Source: Albula goreensis
Lineage: Eukaryota > Chordata > Actinopteri > Albuliformes > Albulidae
Reading direction: 5' to 3'
Length of the DNA stretch: 64,000 bases
Assembly (NCBI GenBank): GCA_022829145.1
Contig: CM040752.1
Coordinates: 28,923,586-28,987,585 of the forward strand
The position numbers were made by a program, and so were the translations under genes. Positions within the stretch are counted from its first letter, which is position 1, and the number at the start of each line of letters is the position of its first letter. Below are positions 1 to 13,882 of the stretch, one piece after another. The notes beneath the pieces are model-generated. The model saw only the letters and a list, made by a program, of their open reading frames with translations. It was not told the origin of the DNA and did not search any database.

Positions 1-302
1 TTGATAAAACCTACATAATAAGCCTGTGACTAAACAAAATCAAGAGCTGTTTAACTCAGTGGCACTAAGATCAGACCCACAGTCCAGTGAGGTTTAAATT
101 AGACCTGCATCTTCTGTGAACCTGTGTGGACATGCTGCCCACTGTAGAGGACTGTTGATAAAGGCTACGTAATGACCCTGCCACTGAATAATCTCAAGTG
201 CTGTAAAACCAAGTGGTGCTAAAATGAGATCAAGGGCCTAGTGAGGGTGAAACTGGAACTGCATCGCTGGGGAACCTATGAGGAGATGCTGTGGAGGATT
301 GA
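1..302. repeat. two diverged ~150-bp tandem repeat units, perhaps more to the left
   Basis: Unit 1 (1-152) and unit 2 (153-302) both begin TTGATAAA and align along their whole length: the same order of TAATGA/TAATAA-like, CAAG..GCTGT, GTGG(C/T)..CTAA, TGAGG, CTGCATC, GAACCT, GATGCTG and AGGA(C/T)TG blocks with many substitutions. The match stops at about 302. Unit 1 starts at the window edge, so a longer minisatellite or satellite array may continue upstream. Confidence 0.6.
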
Positions 303-404
303 CAGCTAGGCTTGTAGTCATTAGCCAGTTAACGTGGTGGGGGATTTGAGGTGGTGATGTTGAGGCCCAATGGGGCTAATCCTGAAATGTGTCTCTCACT
401 TATG

Positions 405-610
405 ACGGCTCCTGCAGAAGGCTCACCGCAGCGTCCCCAGGCCCCTGCCCCTGCGTGGCCCCACGCCGTTCGCGTTCGCGCGGAGGAGATTAGGATGCAT
501 CGCCAAACGCCGGCTGTCTCCAAAGATAAATGGTGGAATTTAACAACATTATCAGAAGGATTCGCCGTCGCGGCCCATGTCCAGCCCTCGGGGGGACGTC
601 ACAATTTATT
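405..610. other. GC- and CpG-richer patch inside the large intron
   Basis: This stretch stands out from the AT-rich surroundings: it contains clustered CpGs (GCGTTCGCGTTCGCGCGGAG at 462-486 and CGCCGTCGCGG at about 562), followed by an A-rich run near 620. A 98-codon frame spans 351-647 but has no recognisable homology and no convincing splice sites. It could be a small CpG island (alternative promoter), a conserved element or an old GC-rich insertion. I cannot tell which. Confidence 0.3.
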
Positions 611-2097
611 TCAGGTGCCCAAAAAAAAAAAACAAGGTGGGCCGTAGGTCCCCTTTTATTAAATTTAACCGGGAGAGCAGATTTGTATATTCATTTATGC
701 TGCAGATAGTTCTCCAGACTGACCATGACACATGAGGAATTTCAGTGACCTGTTTGCCATGCTGATAAGGAGGCAGGGGATGTGCAGGTGGAGTGTAGAG
801 GTTTGTTCAAAGCAGATTTGAGGCTTTTTCCAGTCCTTGCCATCTGATCCTGGATCAGTTCATCCAGCTTTAATGCTTATCCTAACTACGTTGTTTAAAA
901 GGTTGATAGCGATCAGCTCAAGGGTACAGACGTTATCTGAACCTTAATTGCAGGTTCGGAGACTGTCACTGAGAGTGAGCAGGAGGAAACCGGATGACTG
1001 CTGATCTACTCGTCACCTTGAGTGAACGTTAACAACACCGAGGAAAAACCTGCGGCTGGTTCTACATCGAAGCCCTCACGGTTCTATCAGTAGCTGTTGA
1101 AATTTTTAATGGGAGCTTAAAAATTTTTGTTTACTTGTGAAAATGTTTCTTTTTTTAGTTATGTTTCAATAATATTTCATATGTTGTATTGCTGTATTAT
1201 TTAGTAACAGATCATATTACCATCTCATTTCTGTTTTTTTAGACAGACCAGTAATTTTGAGGTACTCCCTTCTTGACACGGTTGTTCTTAAAATCTACTG
1301 AATCAGCCTTTTGAATGTATCGATAACCCCTACACCCCTCTTTGTAAGTATCGTGAAACTGAACGCTGATAGATTCGGTTTGCAAAGGACAGACTTTTCC
1401 ACTGCAGAGGGAACCAGCAGTGAGCAGTTAAAAATCACTCCTTGATGCCCTCACAGTGGAGTGATAGAGTGTTGCTACAGGATAGAGTGCTGATGCTGAT
1501 GCTTCATTCACATGAAGGGCAGCAGAGGTAGACTGTAAACCGGATGTAAGTGTTTTCAGTGAGAGAAGGACGGTAAATTGTGCTGAGCCTGGCAGATTAT
1601 GCCATCTATCCCATCTGTGGATGGGTACTTGCTGCCTGAAGTTTGGTTCTTTTTCAAAAACTTTTCTGTCTACTGTCTCATTGTAGCTAAAACTAGATGT
1701 TGATCTCCTGAGAAAAGATGGTGGATAATGATAAGATATATATTGTCATTTTGTAAGAATGCATCTACAAACTTTTTGGTTGTCACAATCAATAATCAAA
1801 GTGGATGAGCACAAGCGTATAAATAAATACATTTTATTGTAAATTTGACCTGGAATGGGTCACCTGAAACACTTACAGCAAATCCCTTTGTGCAATGCTG
1901 TGTACCTGTGTATGGAGTCACCGCTCTGTGCCATCTTTACCTAAGCATGCAGCGCTGCAGCTGCACCAGGTGCTTTCCTCAAACGAGCCTGAAAATGAGC
2001 CAGAGATCATTTGTCTCATATTGCCCTCCATCATTGCAGGACGCTGAGTACCAGGATCGAGCCTGAGGCCTGCACCTGTCTGAAGACCACTGCTAGT

Positions 2098-2221
2098 CTT
2101 ACGGGGTGTACCTGGGAATTTCTAACGCCCACGCTAACCCAAGGCATTTTGTGCTTACTCTTCCGGGGTGTACCAGGGATGCGCTAATGCCCAAGCTAAC
2201 CCAAAGCATTTTGTACTTACT
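2098..2221. repeat. 62-bp tandem duplication
   Basis: Two adjacent units, 2098-2159 and 2160-2221, share CTT(A/C)CGGGGTGTACC, CTAA(C/T)GCCCA, GCTAACCCAA and GCATTTTGT(G/A)CTTACT. They differ by scattered substitutions, so the duplication is not recent. No coding potential seen. Confidence 0.75.
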
Positions 2222-5104
2222 TATCCCAACCTTCTCATCCTAAATCTCCCAACCTATAATACAAAATGACCCAAATATACAATTTAGAATGTAACCCAGA
2301 TGAGCGACGTGATGGCTTGCTATTGCACTTCGAAACTCTCCCTATAACAGTAGGCAAGATTTAACTGGCCAGTGTCAAAACTGGAAGTGGATCAAAATGG
2401 CAAAATAAGGCCAACATCAAGCCAACTGGGTCATGTTGAATTATTGCATTGACTGAATTGATATTTTTGTTATTGAGACGCACTTAATTAGTCCCAGTGG
2501 TTGATGCATCAGTGTGCTGGCAGAAAATACACAGGTCTCTCTGTGTATCAAGTATCAAGTATGAATAATGGACAGATCATGTTTATTTGCTTCTGCCCTC
2601 CTGCTTTTGAAGTGTCAGAAGGTCCAGGGAGGTCTACACTTTGCGAAACGCATGATGCTCTGGTGGACAAAGGGAAGGACGCGAAAGGCCAGTAAACAAG
2701 AATTTCATCGCAGTATTGCCATGACAACTCTGAATATGTAGCAGGCGATGAATGATTCATATTTCATCTGCCTAACAACGGACATCTCTTTTCGCAGACT
2801 GTGACTGGAGCACGTTCTTCCGGCCGCTGTGTTTGTCATTATGATAATACACTCCAATTATGAAGTACAAATTAATCGTAGCTGGCCTTGGGCTGAGTCA
2901 TCACGCAGAGGTTTTTATGAGAGCCGAGGCTTTCACAAACCCCCCACCTCCACCCCCCCACCTCCATCATAAACTTTTCTCTGTTGTCCTCTGTGCGTAG
3001 CTCTTATCTGGATGCTGGTCACAGGGTTTACAGGTTTAAAGCCTGCTGCTCCACAGACAGGCCACTCAGCCTGCTCTCACTGGTCTGTGCTAGTGCTGAC
3101 ACTATTTTTATTGATTTCACCTGCCCTCACTGTGACAAACATTAATAATCCATTAACGATAATAAGATTGCTTATACGTTTTTAATGTACCTCACCACAC
3201 TGTAGCTGCCTACAGTCTTATAAACAAGCCTTTCAATACAGCAAAGCAAGCGTGTGCAAGTTGATACACACTGCTCTTGCATTTGCCTGATGCCTTATTC
3301 ACACCATGACATGAAAGTGCCACCATTGATAAAACAGAAAACATCACGTTCTTGGACTGCAGAAGAGGGATACATTATTTCCACCCATGTTTAAAAGCTG
3401 CTGACCCAGATCTGTGCCACTATTGGCCAACTTTCTTGCCTGCTCTCCCAGATACAACTCATTAAAACACTGCTCTTCAGTGCAGAGCCTCTTGCTTGTG
3501 TCAAGCCTCAGAAAAATGTGCCCAGTCCCTATCCACCTCCTGTCCTTACAGCACAGCCTCGGATATGATGGTTTAGTTCCCTACCTCTGCCTGTCTTTTC
3601 CTCCCTGGCTACATATCACATTTTTGCTTATTGAAACTAGGTTTACATGTGATACATCTCTCGGGAAATTGTTATCTGTCAATATTCACAATATTTTCCC
3701 TTCTCTGTCATGGTTTTATACTGTCACATTCCAGGACAAAGGAAAAATAAAAAGTACACAGTTCTACACGTATTTGAACAACATGCACCGTGGTGAGATC
3801 TGGTTTGGAATTATATCTGTGAGTCTGTTATTCCTTTTTCATCTCCTGGGGCACACATTTTAAGGTTTCTTCATGAATGGGAAACAGAAATGCATGCAGT
3901 GTCCTCAGAAACATGAGCTGTCAGCTGGCACTTCTTTTCATTCTGCTGTCCACAGGTAAAGCTGGTTAAAAATATGACCCTTCCTGTGCAGCTTTGTGCA
4001 GGCAGACAGTGGGCACCAAGCAGACCAATGTGAACTGCTGGAGGAAGATGAGACATGGACATGTCTGGCAGTTAGATTCCTCCTCCATCTCATACGCTAT
4101 TATGCAGGGCCGCTGGCTACAGTCTGCACTGGCACCGTCTAGATTCTGAAGCAAACAGTGGAGTCCATCCACAGGAAGACAATTTTTGAGTCAATCAAGA
4201 TTTTTATTTTCTCATGTGTTTTTTCCTACATTCAAAACTAGGCCTGACAATCTATGACTCTAACCAACTGGCTACATAAGCTTATAGCATGCGCTATTGA
4301 TTTTTGGAGCTGTGGCCCTCTTCTGGTCAAAAGTATTTGTACTGCAGCCACATTTTTTTCTGAAATATGTGATCTTTGATCTTTGAAATGAATATCAGCT
4401 ACAATAAACTGGAACCATATATTGATGTTTTCCTGATGATTTTTTTTCAGTTTTAATGCTGATAATTGTAACAGTCTGATGTGATAGCACCAATCTGAGA
4501 TGAAAAAATGGCATCCCATTTTAGACCGTTTTGTTGATGATTTAGATGGCTGTTTAATTAACTTAATGCACTCGAGAAATCGATATCAATCTATGGATGA
4601 GCTCTTTTCCTGTTAATGCTGCTTGTTCTTAATGTTCATCAAGAAAAAAGACTCTGTTTATTGAATTTGCTCTTATATATTCGCCAAATGATGTATTTTT
4701 TTCGCTCAGGAGCTGAGTAAGAACTAGAATGAGAGATCCGGGAAATTTGTCTGTTGGGTCAGTGCAATAGCAAGGAATGTTTGTGTAGTGAAGACAGACA
4801 TTCAGAAATTCAGTAATGGTTTTATTTAGCTCCCAGTACTATTTATTGTGTTGGGGATAAATCTTAATATCTTAAAACCGGACGTCCCTTAAGCCTGTGA
4901 CATAAAAACATCCTGGAATAGCTGTATGTGCACATGCTCAGTTGAGATGAACAGGAAGTTGGCAGATCTGGAGGTGGGGCCCGGGCTGTGTTTTCCTGCA
5001 GCTGGCTTGCCGCGTCCTGAGCACATCATTCATAGCAGGGGGAAGCAGTTCACTGTCCTCATGATTGAGAGACTTCCTTTCTCCTCTGCTGCTGTTTGCC
5101 AGCA

Positions 5105-5127
5105 CTCTCTCTCTCTCTCTCTCTCTC
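5105..5127. repeat. (CT)n microsatellite
   Basis: About 11 uninterrupted CT units. Confidence 0.9.
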
Positions 5128-5181
5128 GCTCTCCTTGCTCCACTCTCGCCTTGTTGACACATCCCTCACAGAATGACAATC

Positions 5182-5207
5182 TGTGTGTGTGTGTGTGTGT
5201 ATGTGTG
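5182..5207. repeat. (GT)n microsatellite
   Basis: About 10 GT units, one interruption (AT), then more GT, 55 bp after the (CT)n tract. Confidence 0.9.
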
Positions 5208-8200
5208 CCAAGGCACAGCTCAGAGATCTAGTGATGACTCTACAGCCGTGCATACCGCTTGCCCCACTCCAGCGACAACAGAAAACAAATAAACCAGGGA
5301 GCGTCCCTTGCCTGTATATTTCTAACGTGCTTCGCCTCTGTCACTGTCATTATTGTTATTATTATCATTATAATTGGTAGTACCAGTAGTGTAATAGTGG
5401 TAGTAGTTGTAGTAATGGTGGTCAGAATATAAACCTCACTTGTTATGACCTGGGCATGACTGAGGATAAAGACAGACAGCCTGAGACCCAGCTGTTGGAC
5501 ATAAGCAGGGATAAGGATGAAGTAGTGATGTTTGGCTGACCAAAGTGTTGGAGAATAGCAGAGCCACAGTTTTGGGATCGGCAATTACTCCACAGGAGGT
5601 CAGCGTTGAGATCGACTTCGCTGAAAAGCAATTTGCTGAACAGATGGAGCCCGACACAGGCAGGCACACGCTCATGCACGCACACACTCTTTTGTGAGTG
5701 CACACAGCACTAAAACTTTTTTCTAGGTTTTTTTTTTTTCTTTTGACATGGTTAGAGAAGGGACTTGGGCTGCTGCGTGTGGATTCAGATGGAGTATTAG
5801 CCTGGACTGTCACCACAGTCATCTCTTTGGTCTGAATTACATCCATTCTATCTGGCCTATGATCAGAAGCGAATTATCTATTTATCTGCTCACTCAAACG
5901 GCTGTGAAAAGTGCCAGACTCTCTTGTGCTGTCAGGTGAGAGAAAGTGGGAGGGACCACAGTGCCCTCACCTGGACAAGCAATTGAATGAACATCAAAAA
6001 AATATGTACACGTTTAATGAGGTAATGTAAGTCAATGGGATGCACAAAGAGAGCAAACAAACAACACATACCATCCTTTGGCTAAGGTTGAGCCTGTCCC
6101 TCGCTAATGCTTCCCTCACATCACCCTGCCCCCCCCCGCACCAACCTCGTCAGCTGGAGCCAGTCACCACGGAGACTGACTGTATTCCTGGGGGAAACCC
6201 TCATATGTGTTTTTGTTTAAATCTTCAGCACGGTTTAAGGGTCACATTAAACAGAAAAACAAATCAGAAAGACGGAGAGGTAGGGAAAAAGAGAGCAGGA
6301 CTGAGAAAGGGAATGAGGGCGAGAGAGTGGGAGGGAGAGGGAGTCAGCGAGTGGGAGAGACAAGGGAAAAAAAAGAAGAGAACGGAGCTGAGTGCCCTAG
6401 TTTGCCTCCATTTTGTTTTCAATGGGTGAATCCCGTTCTGGATGTGCCTCATTGAACGTTGCTGTTCGTAGGGCTCACGGGACCGAGCCCGCGTTTCCGC
6501 TCCATGACTTTGTACCCTGAGGGTGCTACAGCTCTTTATCTCTCTGGTATTCTGTATTCATCCATTTATTATTGCTCTCCATCCATTTTTTTAAACTGGA
6601 CGACAAATTAAAAGAATAAAAAATAAACTGGGAGGGCTCTAGTTTTATGGCCAGGATAATGGGAATGAAAGAGGCCCCGCAATTTAGGTTTTCAGAGTCA
6701 ATGTTGAGTCTGAGCCGTCTGCCTCTTTCTCCCATCATTGATTCAAGGACGTGTCACGTACATACAGCGCTGTACTCAAAATGGAGGACGGCATAAACAA
6801 GCTATTGTAAAGGCTGTCTGTCTTGCAGTGCTTTCAACCACTGCAGCTCCAGTTCTTCATTTTCAGAGAAAGCAAAGAAAAAAAAAACAAAGATTGAGGG
6901 CAGAATTATGACTGGGGATAAACACATTGATCTGTCTTATTTATGTGTTGCTCCATGCATCACCTCTTCCCCTGTCATTACTGTGGAGCCTATATATATT
7001 TCACAATGGCTGCAAGTCATTCGTAATTCTGTGTAGAAAGACAGATCTGAAACAGCACTGCATGTTTAAAAAGAGGTGTTTTTCAGCGAATAGCAGAGAA
7101 AGAGTTGGGGTGGAAGGCAGAAGAAGGGGCATTTGAGAGAGCTTTGTTTTATTGGTCCAAACTCACAGTGCAATGGTCAAAATTACAGTACCTTTAGTCA
7201 TTGTTTATTTCATGTTTATTTCAGAAGTGAATGGCTTCTGCTGTTTTGCACAAATAGAATGCAGCAGTTATATGGCTGCCAAGGTAATGAAAGGAACTTG
7301 CCCTGACACAGATATCACACAGGTCTCTGTTCAAATAAATGAAGCAACAAATAGTACAGTATTTTTGATGATTATGCCACTTGTTTGGACTGTCCAAATT
7401 GTGCTCATACTGAGACATGATAGCATGAAGGGTATGTACTTGTGTACTTGCGTGTGTAATGAGAGAAAGAGAAAGAGTGAGAAAGGGAGAGAGAGAACCA
7501 GGTGGAACTGTGTGCTAAAAGCTAGATAAATCCAGCTGTAGCCAGTGCAGTGGTTTATGGATGCTGCATGTAGCTGCAATGTTGATGAAGCGCTGACAGT
7601 AAAGCGGTTAGTTACTCAGCGTGTCAGGTAAATGTTGTCAGTGAGCGTGTCAGGCAGTCTGGTCAGTAAGTTTGTCTGTCAGTCAGGCCATTCCGCCCCT
7701 CAGTTGGTCGGTCCGCTGATCTGTCGCTGACGATGTGACTGCGAGCCAGGAAACTGTTGAGCTGAGCAGAGCGCTGGCTGCCATCGCATCAAGCCGGGGG
7801 ATCATGAGTGGGAGTGGAAGTGGGAGTGGAAGCCCGTGACAGTCATGGAACAGGAAAAAAACGCGGCTGTATTCACAATCGTCCCTTAATGATAATGTGT
7901 AATGACATTTTGTTTCAAAGCCTGCAATTTGTTACTCAGAAATATCCTTTGTCTGAGGCAGGAATGAATATGGAGAGGGAGATATTTATGTAATTTATGT
8001 AAATTCTTGGCGGAGGTTGTGGGAATCTTTTCTCTCGTGTTTGATAAGAATGTGACAGCGTGATGGATGACGGCTGCTCCTTTTCTAAAATATCCATTTG
8101 ATTTTTAATCACAGTGGTACCTGCCTGGGAGTCTTTTCTGCTATTGATATCAAAACACAGAGGGAATTAAGACGCAGGGTACAGGCCCCTCGCTTAGAGG

Positions 8201-10164
8201 GGACATCATGTTGTCTCTTAGCTTTTATCTTGAGGACATTAAATATGTCTCCAAAATGTTTTATTTATTTTATCTGTGAAAGATAACATCTTTTGCCTAC
8301 TCAGAACACAGATTTGCATGCTGCCTTTGGTGAATGTCAGGGCAAGGATGCGATGGCCTGGCTAGCTTTGGCTCTGTGGACTGGACTTGTTCATGCAGAC
8401 ATCAGCAGGTTTGTGTGCGGCTCTCACCATGGAAGAGAGAGGCAAGAGAGAAAGAAAAAGAAATGACCTGTGGTGGGTAGTAAATCGGCCTGCACTTCTC
8501 TTTTTCCTTTTTTCTTATTCCTTTTTTTTTTTGTAGTTGTTGTCTGCATCGGACAGGAGCGGTGCACTGCTTTCTCTAAGTAATGAGGCTGAGGGGAAGA
8601 GGCAGAGCTGTGGAGAAGTCATCCAGCACAGCAGAACGGAGATTAGGGCTGTAAATCTGGCCTCTGTAAATCTGACAGCCCCAGAGCCAGCCGGATACAC
8701 CCGCCCAGAGAGCCAGACACGTGGAGATGGAGAAGCTGTCAGAACAGCAGGACGGTGGGGTGGGGTGGGGGAGGGGACTGCCTGCGGTTAATTCTTATTG
8801 TATTCTTATTGTATGAAGGGAGTTAGTTGTAGTCTTGCAGATTTTTTTTCTTGACAATGAGGTCATTTCCAGGAATGAAAAGATTGAGTCTGTGCAAACA
8901 GGCCTCTTTTCTCGTTTGCCTCACTGGGAATGATGGAAACACGGGCCTCTCTGTTCTCTTCAGAATCATCGATTATTTATCAGAGCCAGTAGTTTCGCTT
9001 GTTGCATGGTGTAATTTCCCTGGCCTGTGTTGTTGAAAAATCTCAGCTCTATAAATTGGGCACTGTGACCAAAATGGCGTGGGCAATCTGTGGAAAAACA
9101 TGTTTAGTGGAAGTTAAACCAGCACAGATCAGACCTGTCAGGGCTTTGCTTTGGTACTTCCACAGTGTCAAAAACATCAAACAGCGCATTGATTCATATT
9201 TACACATTCAAATGAATATGCATATTTTCCTGTCATTTTTTTGTTTTCCAGATGCTGATCTGAACCAGAGTGACTGACATTACTTTAACCTATTACATGT
9301 ATCTGTTTGTGTATGTTGAAATTCACTGAGGTTGCCCATGTTAAGAGGAGTGCCAAGCTCATAGCCTCCAGTACAGCACATCTGCTATTTATTTGCACAA
9401 TATCTCCACAAAATCCACTCTGAGATGACACATTCCTGAATGCACCTGAAACCAACTGTCATGTTTAAACCAGCCTCACAGAGTGGAATGAAAAATAATT
9501 TTGTAAAGTGATATTTTATATTGTGTACTTGATTTCATTTTGGATTGGGATTTGGAGTGGGGAGAGTGTAGGTAGAACTTCAGCCACTCTCTTTATGCTC
9601 TTACTGAATTTCAGTGGGAGGACCAGAAGGTCCCCCATGGTTGTTGACTTCCCAGTGCTCTTATGGCAGGGCCCACACAACGAAAGAGTGGGACAGGGCT
9701 GCTGAGTTAGTTTGCATCTGCGGTTGCGTTTAAAGCTTAAGATTAAGGCTGTGTGTTCAAGTGACACTACATTTGTACAAGAGGGTTTAGTTACAGAATA
9801 TACATTTGTGAATGTTAAAGGAGATCAATCTGCTAACCGAATCAATAATGCAGATAAGAACAATACGGGCTGAAAAGGAATAAGAGCCATCACTTCTCAG
9901 AGTGAAAACAGGGAGAAGGAAATGGGTTATTGATTATAGGACAGGGTCCTGGGTGACCTGAATGCATTCACGCATGCGGACATTCTTCATTTTCTGTAGA
10001 CTTATCCGTTCTCTGAGGGGTTAAGATGCTCTTCACTCCAATTCAGTCATGTCTTATGGTTGTTATCTACAACTAATGACTGGACTGAGAGCATACTTGA
10101 AAACAGGTCTAGCTTCACATAAAGGTACTTAAAAAGTGATGAAAATTATTTTCAATTAATTAAT

Positions 10165-10255
10165 TAAAGCTGTCAAAATTAACGTGTTAACTCATGCGAT
10201 TAATTAGAAAATAAATAACGTGTTAATCTTTTGAAGAATTGCAATTAATCACAAT
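10165..10255. mobile_element. possible DNA-transposon remnant with AACGTGTTAA/ATTAATT motifs
   Basis: The segment begins AAAGCTGTCAAAATTAACGTG and contains two AACGTGTTAA blocks plus GCGATTAATTAG and GCAATTAATCAC. This pattern of GCTGTCAAAATTAACG followed by spaced (A)ACGCGTTAA and ATTAATCGC motifs is typical of a widespread, usually non-autonomous, fish DNA-transposon repeat that I remember as hAT-like. No coding part is present. The family name is from memory and should be treated as tentative. Confidence 0.45.
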
Positions 10256-10745
10256 TTCTTGTTTTGACTCCCTTTATGCGACCATTAAACAAGAAACAAG
10301 TTAGCTGACTGGTTTCAGTGACTGTATGTTCCTTGACCATTTTTCAAAGGGAATATCTCTTCAAAGTTCTTCCTTTATATTGCAATGAATTTCAGTTGAT
10401 ACTGGTTTGACAGCCAGGTTTCACAGGTGTCGTCTCTGGAGGCCGTTCAGTCTTACATCGCGTTTGGTGTAATTTTGACATGGGAGACAGGGTAGCTCTT
10501 CCTGTCCTGGGTTAAACGCGCCCCTCTAGTGGCCTCGCTGGTCTTTTAATGTCGGATGACAAGCTGTTACTCCACAGCAGCGCGCTGGCATATGCAGTGT
10601 GTTACATAAGAGCTGCTGATGGCTTCCCAGAGCCTCTTTTATCTCTGCACCTGGACTGGATGCCCCCTCCCCCTTCCCATGAATCCCTGCTTGAACCCCC
10701 ATCCATACCCCCCCGCCCCGCACCCCCTTCACCCATGGCAGTGGC

Positions 10746-10885
10746 GTCTCATTTCGACAATATCAAAATAAATCAGGTTCTCATTCTCCGTAATGTACAG
10801 ATTGCCTGTTTTGGTGTCTCAATTTGACAATATCAAAATAAAACAGGCTCTCATTCTCTGTTGTGTACAGATTGCCTTTTTTTCC
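10746..10885. repeat. 70-bp tandem duplication
   Basis: Units 10746-10815 and 10816-10885 both read GTCTCA.TT.GACAATATC, AAAATAAA, CAGG(T/C)TCTCATTCTC, GTGTACAG/ATGTACAG and ATTGCCT. Roughly 85-90% of positions agree by eye, so it is younger than the other tandem repeats in this intron. Confidence 0.85.
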
Positions 10886-12054
10886 CATTTCTCCCCCCTT
10901 TTCTCTGTCTGTATCTCCAGACATGACCTTCTTGTTTCTTTATGCTGTTTGGTATCAGTACAGTATTATTAAAACAGAATTTATTTTTGTTAAATGCTGA
11001 GTTATTGATCTACATATCAGGCACACTTGGGACAAACACTGTAACAGCCACTTTATTGACTGTGCCGGAGAAAGAAGAGGAGAATGTGAATAAATAAATG
11101 TGTAATCTTGTCCATTTCAGGGTTGATCCTATCAATACAGATATCAGCAACAAAAACGGAAGCATAAAAATGAAAAAGGAAATTTCATACTTCCTTATAG
11201 AAATTATTAAATTTCTGCAAAGACCTTCGCCCATGTTATGGTATACTGAAGAAACCATATTGCATAATCATACCAAATATTTTGTAAGAAAATATTAATC
11301 TGGGATGCAGATTACCACATCATTCAGTTGTTCTGATTTCAGTGTTGACCTCTTTTCCTTTTGCCTCATAGATCTGTAGTATGTGGTAGGTATTGTTAAT
11401 GTACTCAGTTAAATTACTCTGGTTTCCCACATTCAGTCCGTCTCTCTCCAGTGGAGCTCCCTGCGCTTCTGCACACAGGTGATGAGTGGACCAGCCTGCA
11501 GGCAGCACAGAGCTGGAGTCCGTTCATCACCTGCCGTGGGGGGCTGGGCTGAGCCACTTTCACTGTGCCGTTCACTCAACACGCATGGGCATGTTTTCAC
11601 AAACCGGGGGGGTAGTGTTGAATTCCAGATGGTCTACCAGTTATTGCCAACAGAAGAAAATAAGAATGGAAGCACACCTAGAGCTTCTCTGCTTCCTGTA
11701 GAAGATTTGTTTTGCTTTTGCTAAGCACTGGGAAAATAAGGCTTGTTCTTGAAGCTTTGAGTGTTTGTCTGTGGTGCTGTACATAGTGCCTGTTGTAGGA
11801 GATGAATAATACATAGTAGAGGGGAGCGATGAAAGGTGTGTCTGTCTCCAGAATCAGTGAAACAGTCCTGCTGCCATTCCTCTGTCTATGTGAGGCGGGT
11901 GGCGTGCACGGGAAAGCATCATTCAGCTGATTCAGCGCTGTCTCATCCTGTAATGAGAGTATAAACAGAGCCAGCGTTGCAGTCAGGGACAAACATCGGC
12001 CGGGTGGCCTCGAGCAGGGTGACAATCGAGGGACTGAAGGGCAGCTTGCAGCCT

Positions 12055-12084
12055 CCTGTCTGTCTGTCTATCTGTCTGTCTGTC
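12055..12084. repeat. (CTGT)n microsatellite
   Basis: About 7 tetranucleotide units with one CTAT variant. Confidence 0.85.
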
Positions 12085-13882
12085 ACTCCCACAGTCAGGC
12101 CCAAGCTCTGTCCCTTAGTGCAAACCCTCATCCTCTGTAACTGCCACTTTACTGCACTGGCAATTGCAAAACCTGCAGGTGCGTCAGCTGAAAGGATGAG
12201 CAGCATAATGTACAATAAAATATCTATTTTCGTCTGCTTTCATCTTTTGTTCAATGCTAATTACTCATTTGATGCTGCCTGTAATCTTGAATGAGTCAAA
12301 GAATGAAAGCACTTTTCTATCACTGGAGTTGTTGCTGAGGTTTGCTTGGTTCACCTGAATGAGAAGCAGCTATGTATTTGTGGCCCACAGCTGCTTCTTT
12401 GTGACCTCCTGTAAGTCACAGGTAGGCGTGGAGGTTGTCCAAGGTGATGTGGCCCCATTACAGTCCTGCTGCTTGATCCGCATCCCAGCTGAGTGCATAA
12501 GCCCCTGGGATATGTTGCTCAAATTCCCAGTTAACTTGGTGAAAGTGGTGAGACTTGCAGATGCAATTTCATCTAAGTTTTGAATTCAAGTCTGTTGAAG
12601 AAATGACTAACCTGCAAGAAAAAATGTAAACTAAGTTTTGTATCGCTATCCAAAAACTATGGACCTGCGTCACCACTGAAATTTGAGATCAGAAAGGTAC
12701 TAATGGGACACATTGCCTAGAGGCAGGAGAAGTTAATCTCCTATTGCATGATTTGTGTATGAGGAGAGTAGTGGAAAAGTGCCCACCGTCTGACAGGCCC
12801 AGCTGAAAACATCAGGTTTAACTCAGATTTTAGTTATGCTGTGAATGAGCCCTCAGACCTCACACCATCTGAGCACACAGCACTCTCGCTTCAGGTTTTG
12901 GGTCTGCAATAGAGCCTCACTTTTGTCTGCTTCCTCATATTTATTTTTAATACTTATATTTACAAGATGTGTGGTTTTGTTTAGTATTCAGTGCGGTGAT
13001 TTCATTCAGCAGATTCAGATCATTCACACAGCCTCAGGGTCACTGTGCAGCTGCTGTTACTACGTCTTTAAAGGGGGGTGATAAACGGGCACATCTCTAT
13101 GGAAGGCAGCGTCTCCCCACTCTGGGACTTGATGACTGAGAGTGGAGAGCGGAGAGGAGAACATCAGAAAATCAGAAAATCAGCAGCTTATTCAACTCCA
13201 CTCAATTCACTTTCTCTGTAACGGGCGGGATTCGTTGCATGGCTGAATTTTATTTTGAGTTGGATTTTGTTTCCCACGCTTTAAATTTATACAAAATACA
13301 ATTTTTTATTTTACATTGAAAGCTAAAAATATAACAAATGCCAAAAAAATTAACTAAACAATGTATTATTTGAAGGTTTAATATTTATTATATGTTAGAA
13401 AAAATCGAATATCTCATCCAAGAAACGCAGTGGAAACAGGAGGTGTGGGGTTGGCTGGGTAATGTCTAAGCCCTGATGTGTTTGCCCCTGGTCCTTCTAG
13501 GCTGTTTTCACCCTCCTCTCATCCGCTGAGCCTGTGGAGCAGCACCAGCTACAAGCTGAGATTATTGTGCCTGCCATATTCAGAGACGCCACAGTGCATT
13601 CTCACATAGGCTGGCAGGACATGACGTGGCAGCAATAACATTAGGGCTTATTAAAACTTAAAATGAAAAAAACCTTGGTTCTACCGATGAGAACAGACAT
13701 CAGGGTGACGTTACTTCTGATGGTGAAACTTTAATGTAGTACAATGTGCTTGTAATGCTGAAAGCCAACAGGAATCTCTTTTACTGCAAACCCATTCTGT
13801 TTGCCAAATGAAAGCCCTGGTGTCAGGGGTGGATTTCAGTCTACAGTATTGTTAGTCTCCATGGTAAATGTTTAGAAAGCAG

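Noticed and set aside
3414-3863. 149-codon open frame in the intron
   Set aside because: No family resemblance, no splice or promoter context; compatible with chance.
7152-7529. 125-codon frame with a signal-peptide-like start
   Set aside because: The hydrophobic start is suggestive, but the tail runs into a (GA)-rich stretch, there is no homology and no exon signals. Kept only as a curiosity.
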